Assembly: GCA_029265435.1 (NCBI GenBank)
Contig: JAJUJH010000011.1
Span: forward strand, 1-34,515
From: Clostridiales bacterium
GTDB lineage: Bacteria > Bacillota > Clostridia > Christensenellales > SZUA-584
DNA: 34,515 bases
Direction of reading: 5' to 3'
Below are positions 1 to 8,207 of this stretch, piece by piece. The position numbers and the translations under genes are program-made. The first letter of the stretch is position 1; the number at the start of each line of letters is the position of its first letter. The notes under the pieces were generated by a model. It was not told the DNA's origin. It saw only the letters and a list, made by a program, of their open reading frames with translations, and did no database searches.

Positions 1-293
1 GCGGTGTAAAACTCCTGCCGCGAGAGAAGGCTGTCCACCACGGCGGGTATGAAATGGTCGTATGCGCCCGCACCAAGAAAACATGTATCACTTTCCGTAT
101 TGGCGTTGAGCGCGTCCAGCGTTTTGAGCTTTTTGCTCACCTCGAACTCCGGAAGCGCGCCTTCAAGCGCCAGCGGCTGAGCAAGCCGCACATCTTCCGG
201 CACGCCCGCGAACAGATCGTCCATGTTTTTCAGGCCGATCACATCCAGCATCTTCTGCCTGTCGTCTTGCGTATTCGGGATGTATCGGTGCAT
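1..293 (-). CDS. gcvPA: Glycine dehydrogenase (decarboxylating) subunit 1, N-terminal part
   Basis: This is the first gene half of the two-subunit glycine decarboxylase (P-protein) of the glycine cleavage system, a PLP enzyme that decarboxylates glycine and passes the aminomethyl group to the lipoyl arm of GcvH. Only about 97 codons lie in the window; the 3' part runs off the left edge. The translated start (MHRYIPNTQDDRQKML) and the later segment CFLGAGAYDHFIPAVVDSLL match the well-conserved N-terminus of GcvPA. The ATG lies one base after the gcvH stop codon (TAGCATG), which implies translational coupling. It is not in the supplied ORF track because it is cut by the edge. Family and position after gcvT-gcvH make the call secure. 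Confidence 0.9.
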   Translation of the reverse strand, partial: MHRYIPNTQDDRQKMLDVIGLKNMDDLFAGVPEDVRLAQPLALEGALPEFEVSKKLKTLDALNANTESDTCFLGAGAYDHFIPAVVDSLLSRQEFYT

Positions 294-294
294 G

Positions 295-678
295 CTATTC
301 CTCCGACGCGCAGAATTCTTCGTATGCCTCCGCGTCCATCAGCATGTTCAGCTCCGACGCATCCGTCATTTTCAGCACCGCGATCCAGCTCGCATATGCG
401 TCCGCGTTGATCTTTTCGGGCGCGTCTCCAAGCTCGTCGTTTACCTTAACGACCTCGCCGGATACGGGCGTATAGATATCCGAGGCGGACTTGACCGAAT
501 CCACCCCTCCCAATATATCGCCCGCGTTCAGCGCTGCGCCTAAGGCCGGCAGCTCCACATAGACGATATCTCCAAGGTTGTGCTGTGCGTAATCGGTGAT
601 GCCTACATAGGCCATGCCACCGTCGATGCGCACCCATTCGTGATCCTTGGAATAAAGCAGACCTTCCGGAATTTTCAT
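295..678 (-). CDS. gcvH: Glycine cleavage system H protein
   Basis: GcvH is the lipoylated carrier that shuttles the aminomethyl group between the P, T and L proteins. The 127-residue protein has the usual length and start (KIPEGLLYSKDHEWV), and the lipoylation lysine sits in DSVKSASDIYTPVSG. The ORF track starts at a TTG at 681, but I prefer the ATG at 678 because it lies 7 bases after a perfect GGAGGT ribosome binding site. It is the second gene of gcvT-gcvH-gcvPA, 37 bases after gcvT, and shares the upstream glycine riboswitch. Confidence 0.95.
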   Translation of the reverse strand: MKIPEGLLYSKDHEWVRIDGGMAYVGITDYAQHNLGDIVYVELPALGAALNAGDILGGVDSVKSASDIYTPVSGEVVKVNDELGDAPEKINADAYASWIAVLKMTDASELNMLMDAEAYEEFCASEE

Positions 679-715
679 CAATCATACCTCCAAAATCATT
701 ATTCGATGAAAGCCT

Positions 716-1810
716 TTATTTTTTATACTTCTTGCAGTAGAAGGGCCTTTTGACGACCCGCGCCATCACGGGCTTATCACGGATGACGATATCAAGCCCG
801 GTTCCTTCCGCCGCACAACCGGCGTCGACAAGCGCCATGCCGATATTCTTGCCGACGCTGGGCGCGAACCCGCCGGATGTGACAACGCCTGCCGCCGCGC
901 CGTGATGGAGCACCGTCATCTGCGCTCTGGGGATGCCGCGGCCGGTCATCTCAAAACCGACGATACGGCGCGAAAGCCCCGCCGCTTTTTGCTTTGCGAG
1001 CGCGCTTTTGCCGATGAAATCCTCCTTATCGAGCTTGACGAAAATGCCGAGTCCCGCTTCAAGCGGCGATATGCTGTCTGACAGCTCATGCCCGTAAAGA
1101 GGCAGCGCCGCTTCGAAACGCAGCGTATCGCGTGCGCCGAGACCCGCGGGCATCAGTCCGTCGCTTTGCCCCGCTTCAAGAAGCCTGTCCCATACTTCAG
1201 ACGACTTGTCGGGCCTTATATAAAGCTCGAACCCGTCTTCTCCCGTGTAGCCCGTGCGCGATACGACGGCGGTCACGCCCGCCACGCGCACGTCCGTCCG
1301 GAACCGGTAAAAACCGATGTCCGACAGCGGCTTATCGCAGAGTTTTTGCAGTATCCGCTCCGCATACGGACCCTGCAGCGCGAGCTGCGCGTATTCATCC
1401 GACACATTGCGAACCTCCGCATCGCCGGAGGCGTGGCTTTGGAGCCACTCAAAATCCTTTTCGGTATTGGCGGCGTTGACGACAAGCAGAAAGCTCCGGC
1501 TATCCTGCCGGTAAACGAGAAGGTCGTCCACGGTGCCGCCGTTTTCGTTGCACATCGGCGAATAGACCGCCTGAAAGTCTTGTGCCGCGGCGACATCGTT
1601 TGTGACCATCCGCTGCAAAAAGCGAAGCGCGCCGGGGCCTTTCACGCTGATTTCACCCATGTGGGACACATCGAACAGCCCGGCGGCGTTTCTTGTTTGT
1701 TCGTGCTCCTTGATGATGCCATGGTACTGTACGGGCAGCTCCCATCCGCCGAAGTTGATCATCTGTCCGCCGAGCGCCAGATGACGCTCATAAAGCGGGG
1801 TTCTTTTCAT
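716..1810 (-). CDS. gcvT: Aminomethyltransferase, glycine cleavage T protein
   Basis: GcvT takes the aminomethyl group from GcvH, releases ammonia and makes 5,10-methylene-tetrahydrofolate. The 364-residue length is normal. Conserved features seen are the N-terminal RTPLYERHLALGGQMINFGG, the GLFDVSHMGE segment, GYTGEDGFELY in the folate-binding region and LGARDTLRFEA. A C-terminal GcvT barrel follows (GFAPSVGKNIGMALV). It is the first gene of the operon and is preceded by a tandem glycine riboswitch with a terminator-type expression platform, so it should respond to glycine. No oddities. Confidence 0.97.
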   Translation of the reverse strand: MKRTPLYERHLALGGQMINFGGWELPVQYHGIIKEHEQTRNAAGLFDVSHMGEISVKGPGALRFLQRMVTNDVAAAQDFQAVYSPMCNENGGTVDDLLVYRQDSRSFLLVVNAANTEKDFEWLQSHASGDAEVRNVSDEYAQLALQGPYAERILQKLCDKPLSDIGFYRFRTDVRVAGVTAVVSRTGYTGEDGFELYIRPDKSSEVWDRLLEAGQSDGLMPAGLGARDTLRFEAALPLYGHELSDSISPLEAGLGIFVKLDKEDFIGKSALAKQKAAGLSRRIVGFEMTGRGIPRAQMTVLHHGAAAGVVTSGGFAPSVGKNIGMALVDAGCAAEGTGLDIVIRDKPVMARVVKRPFYCKKYKK

Positions 1811-1852
1811 AGCATTGCCTCTCCGTCAAAAAACTTGCCGTTTCCATAAAAC

Positions 1853-1886
1853 AAAAAGAGAAAGCGAAAAAACCGTCGCTTTCTCT
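1853..1886 (-). terminator. Intrinsic terminator / expression platform of the glycine riboswitch
   Basis: On the minus strand the 10-bp arms AGAGAAAGCG and CGCTTTCTCT enclose a 10-base loop and are followed by a run of T. The 5' arm overlaps the ACAGAG that closes P1 of the second glycine aptamer. Aptamer folding and terminator formation are thus mutually exclusive, as expected for a glycine-on switch. Confidence 0.85.
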
Positions 1887-2075
1887 GTCGTGTCACCTGA
1901 GAGATTCTATTAAAACCGCAGGGTTTTAATATTGCACCTTTGGCGCCGGCCTTTGCCGGCTTTCCAGAGCCCCGTCAGGATACGATCCTTTTACCTGAAA
2001 GTTTCGCCGCGTTTTGACATACATCGGCTTACATCGTCGGTGGGCCGCAAGGCCGCTCTCCCGCATCCCTCATCC
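1883..2075 (-). promoter_or_regulatory. Tandem glycine riboswitch upstream of gcvT
   Basis: Two aptamers can be read on the minus strand. Aptamer 1 is closed by P1 arms GGATGCG and CGTATCC and contains GGGAGAG and CTTTCAGGTAAAAGGAT. Aptamer 2 is closed by CTCTG and CAGAG and contains GGCGCCAAAGGTGCAA and CTCTCAGGTGAC. These are hallmark motifs of the gcvT-type glycine riboswitch. The second aptamer's J1/2 and P3 carry a long, locally variable stem (AAAACCCTGCGGTTTTAA). Position, orientation and the downstream terminator fit control of gcvT-gcvH-gcvPA. Confidence 0.92.
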
Positions 2076-2109
2076 GGCTATTGAGTTATTGCCTTTTCTT
2101 TTCAAAAGC

Positions 2110-2138
2110 ATACTAACACATCGGCTTTGGCTTGTCAA
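2110..2138 (-). promoter_or_regulatory. Sigma-A promoter of the gcv operon
   Basis: On the minus strand a consensus -35 TTGACA and a -10 TAGTAT are separated by exactly 17 bases. Transcription would start near 2103, about 33 bases before aptamer 1 of the riboswitch. This is as good a match as can be judged by eye. Confidence 0.75.
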
Positions 2139-2194
2139 TTTATACAAGGGGGGGCGATGCGAACCTGGGAGGCCGGCGATGCGATGGCATTTTT

Positions 2195-2243
2195 GCGGCA
2201 GATGGGTGGGCTCGTTCAGCCATCCGGGCGATTTTACGCCTGT
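2195..2243 (+). pseudogene. Peroxiredoxin gene fragment A
   Basis: This 49-base stretch aligns without gaps to 8356-8404 of the intact peroxiredoxin gene with 43 identities by my count. It still encodes the active-site loop (GRWVGSFSHPGDFTPV), but the codon for the peroxidatic cysteine has become serine and the homology stops there. It lies between the gcv promoter and the chemoreceptor terminator and is not part of a functional gene. See fragments at 28306 and 30240. Confidence 0.75.
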
Positions 2244-2287
2244 TAGTTCTGCGTCGAAGAATGTGAAATCCAGCATTAAGTCTGCCA

Positions 2288-2322
2288 CAAAAAAAGAACC
2301 CGCCCATGGAAGGGAAGGTTCT
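2288..2322 (-). terminator. Intrinsic terminator of the truncated chemoreceptor gene
   Basis: Downstream of the chemoreceptor stop codon on the minus strand, AGAACC...GGTTCT arms with extra inner pairing (TCCC/GGGC) are followed by seven T residues. This is a standard Rho-independent terminator. Confidence 0.8.
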
Positions 2323-2339
2323 AAAGCGCAAACCAGATA

Positions 2340-4165
2340 TTAGTATTTACCGAAGTCATCATTACCCAAGCTCAGTTTTATTTCGCCTTGGCCTTCTTTT
2401 AATACCTGCATCTTGTTTGGTGAGTTCAGTTTTTGAGATTCAGTATCCTTAAGTTTGAATTGGGCAACCATAGTTTTCAGCATTTCAGCCTGGCTGGATA
2501 GTTCTTCGCTTGCGGCCGCCGCTTCTTCGGCAGTGGCGGAATTCGTCTGCACCACTTGCGAGAGCTCTTCGATACCGCGGTCAACCTGTGAAATAGCCGA
2601 CGCTTGTTCGTTGGAGGCAGAAGCAATTTGTCCGACGAGCCCCGCTGCTTTTTCCACTCCGATAACGATGTCGGATAATGACGAAGCGGTTTGGTCTGCA
2701 ATTGTTGTGCCTGCTTCAACTTTCCTTATCGATCCCTCGATAAGCTCCGTTGTCTCTTTGGCGGCTTCACCGCTTCTGGCAGCGAGATTCCTGACCTCTT
2801 CGGCAACCACAGCGAAGCCTTTGCCATGAATACCGGCTCTTGCCGCTTCAACCGCAGCGTTCAGAGCGAGTATGTTGGTTTGGAATGCAATATCGTCTAT
2901 GACTTTGATGATCTTTGATATATTTGTCGATGACTCATTTATTTCAGCCATCGCCTGCTGGAGAGCCTTCATCTGATCGTTGCCCTGCACAGCCTTGTCC
3001 TTGACCTCTTCCGTCATTTTGTTTGCCTGTCCTGCATTCAGCGCATTCTGCTTTGTCTGCGAGGCAATCCGAGTGACTATTGAGGTTAATTCTTCAATAG
3101 ATGACGCCTGCTGTGCGGCACCTTGAGATATTGCCTGACTGCCATCGGATACCTGAGCTGTTCCGGATGCCACCTGTTGGGCTGCAATATTGATTTCGCG
3201 CATCACGTCGTTTAGTGATGTGGAAATTCCATTGATGGATTCCTTTAGCGCGATAAAGTCACCCTTGTACTCGGATGTAATTGCAACATTCAAATTGCCT
3301 TTTGCCATCTCACCGAGCACTTGGGATATTTCACTGATGTATCCGTTTATTATATCAATCGTACTGTTTAATGCATTTTTTATTACCGCATGATCACCAC
3401 GATAGTCGCCCTTCATGTTTACATGCAAATTCCCCGATGCCATATTTTTCAGTATTGCACTTGCTTCATTTACCGGTTCAATCACAGCATCAAGAGTATC
3501 GTTTACACCTTCTACAATCTTTCTGTATTCACCCTGATGCTTTTGGGCATCTGTCCGCACGGAAAGATTTCCTTGTTTGGCTTCTTCGGCGAGTATAAAG
3601 ATATCCGCAACCAAAGCTTTAATCGATGCAATAGCTTTTTCAAGAGCTTGTGAAAGCACACCCAATTCATCCTTTGATTTGATGTTGAGCGTAATGTCCA
3701 TATCTCCTTTTGCAAGTTTCTCTGATGCAACCATAAGCTGCTTAACGGGCTTGGTTATGTTACGGGCTGAGTACAACCCCAAGGCAACACATAATATTAC
3801 GACAAAAATCACAATGCCTATCATAATCATATTCATTATATTTAAGCCCTGATTTATGCTGACTATCAACCCGGCGACATCGTTTTTAAATGTACTAAAC
3901 ATATCCATGGTGGCTTTTTCAAACGTATCTATGACCGCAGTGCTGTCATTAGCTAACAAAATACTTTTTGCGGTGGTGAAATCGCCTTTAAGAGCCGCTT
4001 CTGCAAACTTATCCCGGATTTCCCTGAAAGCATCTGCTTTTTTAACAAAGTCTGCGGCAATATCTTTGTATTCCGGAGTAAAACTGTACATCTCCTGAAA
4101 GGTTTTTAAGTTAGCGGTCAATTCCGCATCTGACGCGGCAAGGGTTTCCGCATCTGTTAAAGCCG
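2340..4165 (-). pseudogene. Methyl-accepting chemotaxis protein, 5'-truncated
   Basis: The protein encodes a chemoreceptor: part of a four-helix sensor domain, one membrane helix ([19 protein letters not shown]), a run of three HAMP-like repeats (the GNL...KGDYRGD pattern recurs), and a complete MCP signalling hairpin with the signature [15 protein letters not shown]. The first membrane helix and start are missing. The ORF track begins at a TTG, but the same frame stays receptor-like further upstream ([14 protein letters not shown]) to about 4165, where it becomes unrelated sequence and hits a stop at 4203-4205. A receptor without TM1 would not insert normally, so I call it truncated; the break adjoins another gene remnant. 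Translation from the internal TTG into a receptor with one membrane segment cannot be excluded. Confidence 0.8.
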
Positions 4166-4318
4166 GGGGTTGTGAATGTATTTGAGGGGTGGGGGAGAAG
4201 TACTAAGGCATCGGTTAATTTGTTGAGCAAAGACAGAGACACCGATATCGGATATGGTGCTGCGTACCACAACTGTTTGGTTGAGGTGGAAAAGGTGCTG
4301 CAAGACGGCAATATATGA
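4160..4318 (+). pseudogene. 3' end of a molybdopterin oxidoreductase gene
   Basis: The plus frame ending at the TGA at 4316-4318 reads [13 protein letters not shown], then VNLLSKDRDTDIGYGAAYHN and LVEVEKV. This resembles the C-terminal molybdopterin-dinucleotide-binding domain of DMSO-reductase-family enzymes, in which a PGVV...GW segment is followed by N.LT...D...G...Y and VEV.K. Only about 50 codons remain; upstream of about 4157 the frame is unrelated. The stop overlaps the ATG of the mobA-like gene (ATGA), so this was the preceding gene of that operon. The family call rests on remembered motifs. Confidence 0.6.
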
Positions 4319-4956
4319 ACGCGGAATATCAAAACAGTGCGCAATCAGCAATTATTCTTTGCGGTGGAAAAAGCACACGGGCGGGTATGGATAAGCAAAC
4401 GCTAAAGGTTCAGTATACGTTGATTGCTCTCGTTATCGCGGACAAGCTTAGCTCGGTATTTGATGATGTGCTGCGTGTGACGAATAAGCCGGAGTTATAC
4501 GTCAAAACGCGATATCGAGTTGTGGAGGATATCTATAAAGATGCGGGACCGCTTGGCGGTATTAATTCCGGTCTGGTTCACGCATACGGCGATATCGCCT
4601 ACGTAACCGCATGCGATATGCCAAATGTATGCCTCCCTTATATTGCATGGATAAAAAACATTATGAACAAGGAGGCATGCGATATTCTGACAGTCAAAAG
4701 ACATAACGGCATGGTTGAACCGTTTAATGGTTTTTATTCAAAAGCGTCGGTTTCCGCTATTGAACAAATGCTGGCGGCCCATGAGTATAAGATGTCGGCC
4801 GTTCATTCAAAGCTTGCTGCGCATTATATTGATGAAGAGGATATCAAACAATTTGGTGCTTACGACGATTTGTTTTTCAATATGAATTGGCAGCATCAGA
4901 TTAAGAATTACTTGGCACGCATAAACTCGCAAAGCCAAAAAGGAGTGAAGGTATGA
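4315..4956 (+). CDS. mobA: MobA-like molybdenum cofactor guanylyltransferase
   Basis: MobA-family proteins attach GMP (or a related nucleotide) to molybdopterin to form the dinucleotide cofactor of DMSO-reductase-family enzymes. The 213-residue length is typical. The nucleotide-binding loop ILCGGKSTRAGMDKQ, the substrate loop KDAGPLGGI and the metal-binding ACDMP motif are all present. Its ATG overlaps the stop of the molybdoenzyme remnant, and its own stop overlaps the start of the next gene (GTATGA). It therefore probably served a dedicated molybdoenzyme now lost from this locus. Confidence 0.88.
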   Translation: MNAEYQNSAQSAIILCGGKSTRAGMDKQTLKVQYTLIALVIADKLSSVFDDVLRVTNKPELYVKTRYRVVEDIYKDAGPLGGINSGLVHAYGDIAYVTACDMPNVCLPYIAWIKNIMNKEACDILTVKRHNGMVEPFNGFYSKASVSAIEQMLAAHEYKMSAVHSKLAAHYIDEEDIKQFGAYDDLFFNMNWQHQIKNYLARINSQSQKGVKV

Positions 4957-5888
4957 GGCAAGTTGTTGTTAAATGCGGAAGGTCAGTCATTGAAAAGTGG
5001 GTATCGCAAATTGCAACAAAGCTGCCGGAATTTGAGGTGATATCGTATACATCGCCGCTTATCCGAAAAGAGGATGTCAGCTATGTGGTGGGATAGAAGC
5101 CCGACGCAATCTGGGTTAATGGATTTCCCAATATTAAAGCACTTGTATCCATAGGCTCCGGTGTTGACCATATTGCCAATCTGGCACAACTTCGCGAAGG
5201 CATTCCAGTGCTTCGGACGGTGTCGCCTGATCTGGCTCAAAAAATGCTTGAATTTGTGGTCATGTGCACATTGTCTTGGCAAAGGCAATTGATACCGATG
5301 GTTAGAGCCAATGACAGAAGAGAATGGATGGTTTTTGACGCACCGCTTGCCAGAGAACTGACAGTAGGTATTATGGGTTACGGACAAATGGGCAAAGCGG
5401 TTGCGGATGCTTTGAATGGGTTAGGATTTCGTATAAAAATATGGGCAAGATCGATACGAGAAGATATACCTTATGCTTATTATTATGGAAAGGATAACTT
5501 GATTCCTTTTGCAACGGGTTGTGATGTGCTGGTTTGCCTTCTTCCGCTTACTCAGGAGACGACCGCTATAATTAATTACGAGCTGATGAAACACATGAAT
5601 AAGGGCGGATGTCTTATCAATGCGGCGCGTGGCCAGCACGTTATTGAAGAAGATTTGTTTAGAGTGCTGGATGAGGAATGGTTGTCTTATGCCTTTTTGG
5701 ATGTGCTTTCTCAAGAACCGATGCCAGTCGACGCACCAATTTGGAACAGAAAGAACATCATTATTCTATATCATTGCGCGGCGTATATTAATGCGGAGAT
5801 CGGTTCGAATGTGATTGCAAATAATATACGAAAATTCGATCAAGGTTTATTTAACGGGCTGCAATATAAGCCCGATCTCGGATATTAA
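4953..5888 (+). pseudogene. D-2-hydroxyacid dehydrogenase (GhrA-like) with in-frame TAG
   Basis: Read through one stop, this is a full-length NAD(P)-dependent 2-hydroxyacid dehydrogenase of about 310 codons, closest in style to glyoxylate/hydroxypyruvate reductase A. The N-terminal part holds VSIGSGVDHI, the Rossmann loop is GYGQMG, the substrate arginine is in INAARGQ, the acid in LDVLSQEP and the histidine in LYHCAAY. Codon 48 (5094-5096) is TAG in VVG*KPDAIW, where the family usually has tryptophan, so a single TGG-to-TAG change explains it. The ORF track only shows the part after this stop, from a GTG at 5208. It is likely a recent nonsense pseudogene, or a sequencing error; stop readthrough has no other support. 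Confidence 0.8.
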
Positions 5889-5914
5889 TTTTAAAACGGA
5901 TAGGGGAAATTTGC

Positions 5915-6361
5915 ATGAAAACAAAAAAAGTGATTATGGGGGCGGATGCTGCGGGATTTGATTTAAAGGAATCCGTAAAGATCTATTTAATTAAAAAAGG
6001 CTATGAAATTACAGATGTTGGGGTAACGGATCAAAATAACCCGATGCCTTTTTATGAAGTTGGTTTCAGAGTTGGACGGGCTGTTAGTAAAAAAGAGTAT
6101 GAACGTGGACTGTTATTTTGCGGCTCCGGTATGGGGATCCATCTGGCTGCGGCTAAATTTCCGGGTGTGCAATGTGCGGTTTGTGAAAGTATTTCATCGG
6201 CGAAACGGTGTGTTATTGCAAACAACTGCAATATTATGGCTATGGGCGGATTCTATGTGGCTGCGTATACAGGACGGCTGATGGCGGAAGAATTTTTGAG
6301 CCACGATTTTGGAGATGAACAGACACAAGAGTTTATTGAATTTCATTTAAAAGCCTACTAA
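5915..6361 (+). CDS. RpiB/LacA/LacB-family sugar-phosphate isomerase
   Basis: This family interconverts aldose and ketose phosphates (ribose-5-P isomerase B, galactose-6-P isomerase, tetrose-phosphate isomerases). The 148-residue protein has the family's opening (ADAAGFDLKESV...GYEITDVGV), the GLLFCGSGMGIHLAAAKFPG loop with the active cysteine, and the closing NIMAMGG. It follows the broken dehydrogenase by 26 bases and precedes an MFS transporter, so a small sugar- or sugar-acid-use cluster is likely. The substrate cannot be told; the loop is CGSGMG rather than the CGTGIG usual in RpiB. Confidence 0.85.
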   Translation: MKTKKVIMGADAAGFDLKESVKIYLIKKGYEITDVGVTDQNNPMPFYEVGFRVGRAVSKKEYERGLLFCGSGMGIHLAAAKFPGVQCAVCESISSAKRCVIANNCNIMAMGGFYVAAYTGRLMAEEFLSHDFGDEQTQEFIEFHLKAY

Positions 6362-6505
6362 GAAATTGAGAAATACAATTATCAGTTATAAGGCTGACTC
6401 AAAAAAGACAAATGCATAACATTATGCTGGCTGATAATGATTGCATTAATTTCATAAGTTGGTTGCTTGGCTGCACTGAAAATATGGACGAAAGAGCGAC
6501 AGACA

Positions 6506-7663
6506 ATGAGAATAAAAGAGAATAAGACGCTCTGGACGAAAAACTTTGTTTTTATCATTGTTATTAATGTGCTGCTCTTTTTAGGAATGCAGATGCAGCT
6601 ATCGGCATTACCTGTTTATTTAAAAGAACTTAGTGGTTTAGATGCAACCGTTGGTATCTGCATTGCCTTGGGTACGGTTGCCGCTCTTCTGGCACGTCCG
6701 CTTGCTGGATATGCGGTGGATCGGTTTGGCCGGCGTTCGCTGATATTGATCGGCTTGTTGATGATGATAGTATCATTGTTTTCATACAGCTGGTTTTCTG
6801 TTGTTTGGGTCATTATTGTCATTCGAACCTTCAACGGTTTCAGTTGGGGGCTTTCCACCACAACAAGCAATACAATCGCAACGGATGTGATTCCGCATGA
6901 TCGGCTAGGTGAGGGAATGGGTTTTTTCAGTCTTTCGCAAAGTGTTTCAATGTCTGTGGCGCCCGCAATTGGGCTGTTTCTCGTTGATAATTTTGGTTAC
7001 AAATATATGACGTTTGTGGCGGCAGGGCTGTTTTGTGCAGCATATGTACCGGCGCTCCTATTAGAATATAAAAAGGTGGAAATAAATCCTAAAAAGACAA
7101 AGCTTATTCTATTTGAGAAAACGGCAATTCGTCCCGCAATTATTATGATATTTATCGGTATTCCGCTTGGATCTGTTTTAAGCTTTTCAGCGCTGTATGG
7201 TAATAGCTGCAACTATCCAAACGGTGCCATATTTTTAAGTTGTTTTGCTGTTTCCATGTTAATATCAAGACCGATTGCAGGACGGCTTGTGGATCGTTTG
7301 GGTTTTAAAAAAGTGGTTCTTCTCGGATTCATATTATACATCGTATCAATGGTGTTCTTAGCGGCAGTGCAAACATATACAATGTTTCTGTGCGCTGCGT
7401 TGTGGCAGGGGGTAGCCTATGGCTTCGTACAAAACAGTATTCAAACAATGAGCATTATCAATGCGCCACCCGAACGGCGCGGTGCGGCAAATGCTACATT
7501 TTTCACAGGCTTTGATTTTGGCATTGGGATTGGTAATCTGTTGGCAGGTATCATCTCGGGTGCGATTGGATATAGCCATATGTATCTTACAATGACAGTG
7601 CCGCTTGCTATTGGCCTGGGTTTGTACTTTCTTCTTGCTTCGAAAATAGAATGCAACAATTAG
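6506..7663 (+). CDS. Major facilitator superfamily transporter
   Basis: A polytopic inner-membrane protein of about 385 residues with roughly 12 hydrophobic segments. Motif A of the MFS is clear in the loop after TM2 (GRPLAGYAVDRFGRRSL) and repeats in the second half (SRPIAGRLVDRLGFKK). The ORF track starts at a TTG at 6467, but the ATG at 6506 (MRIKENKTLW) is the likelier start because TM1 follows at the usual distance. It probably imports or exports a small metabolite used by the neighbouring isomerase/dehydrogenase cluster. The substrate is unknown. Confidence 0.85.
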   Translation: MRIKENKTLWTKNFVFIIVINVLLFLGMQMQLSALPVYLKELSGLDATVGICIALGTVAALLARPLAGYAVDRFGRRSLILIGLLMMIVSLFSYSWFSVVWVIIVIRTFNGFSWGLSTTTSNTIATDVIPHDRLGEGMGFFSLSQSVSMSVAPAIGLFLVDNFGYKYMTFVAAGLFCAAYVPALLLEYKKVEINPKKTKLILFEKTAIRPAIIMIFIGIPLGSVLSFSALYGNSCNYPNGAIFLSCFAVSMLISRPIAGRLVDRLGFKKVVLLGFILYIVSMVFLAAVQTYTMFLCAALWQGVAYGFVQNSIQTMSIINAPPERRGAANATFFTGFDFGIGIGNLLAGIISGAIGYSHMYLTMTVPLAIGLGLYFLLASKIECNN

Positions 7664-8207
7664 GTGAGCTGATTTAAACCGGCTTTCTTCCGTGGTTTTG
7701 GCTCGTTTTTGCCGCAACGGCAAGAAAACAGCCGAAATCCGGTTCCATAAGGCTTTTTCGATATGTTTTTCCTTTGCTTTTTTTTCGCTGCCCCTTAAAA
7801 GCGCCGCAATTTGCCGCCTGCCGCAAACGCCGCCCGGCACGAGCCAAAACGACCGGATTTGCGCTGGTGCAGATTATGTGCAATGGATTCGAATTTATGA
7901 CAGACCACTATATATTGCTTTTGAATAACCAAATAATTCTTAAAAAATATGTGCTCTCCCTTGCAGCGGGTCGATGATTGCCGATTTTCAATAAGGCGTT
8001 CCAGTCAATGACGTTGCCCGAAACCTTCGGCAGTTTTGCCCGGCCTGCGGTTGACGGTAATCGATTGCGGACAGGCGTTTATCGTTCCGAACTTCCCAGG
8101 GAATTTTGTCTCGGGTCATCCGTCTGCCAGTATGGAATTTGCACAATACCCGTTTGCATTGAATATAGTAAAAAGAATAAAACTGGAAAGGTGAGTGTCA
8201 AAAAAAC
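7664..8207 (+). other. Gene-free spacer with inverted repeats
   Basis: No ORF here looks like a real gene. Two 12-base arms, GTTTTGGCTCGT near 7694 and ACGAGCCAAAAC near 7840, are perfect reverse complements. A second pair, AAATCCGGT near 7736 and ACCGGATTT near 7850, and a tight hairpin TTGCCG/CGGCAA near 7710, add structure. This could be a decayed miniature element. The last 100 bases carry the leader of the peroxiredoxin gene. Confidence 0.4.

Noticed and set aside
1088-1849. Long plus-strand ORF (253 aa) over gcvT
   Set aside because: It is the antisense shadow of gcvT, with no family similarity and with the skewed Arg/His/Pro content typical of shadows.
5915-6361. RpiB-like gene as part of a sugar-phosphate-utilising BMC
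   Set aside because: It belongs to a separate upstream cluster with mobA and an MFS gene, separated from the BMC operon by the peroxiredoxin gene and its terminator.
7674-7883. Minus-strand ORF of 69 aa and overlapping plus ORFs in the 7.7-8.2 kb gap
   Set aside because: No ribosome binding site or recognisable domain; the stretch is dominated by inverted repeats, so I list it as structured spacer.
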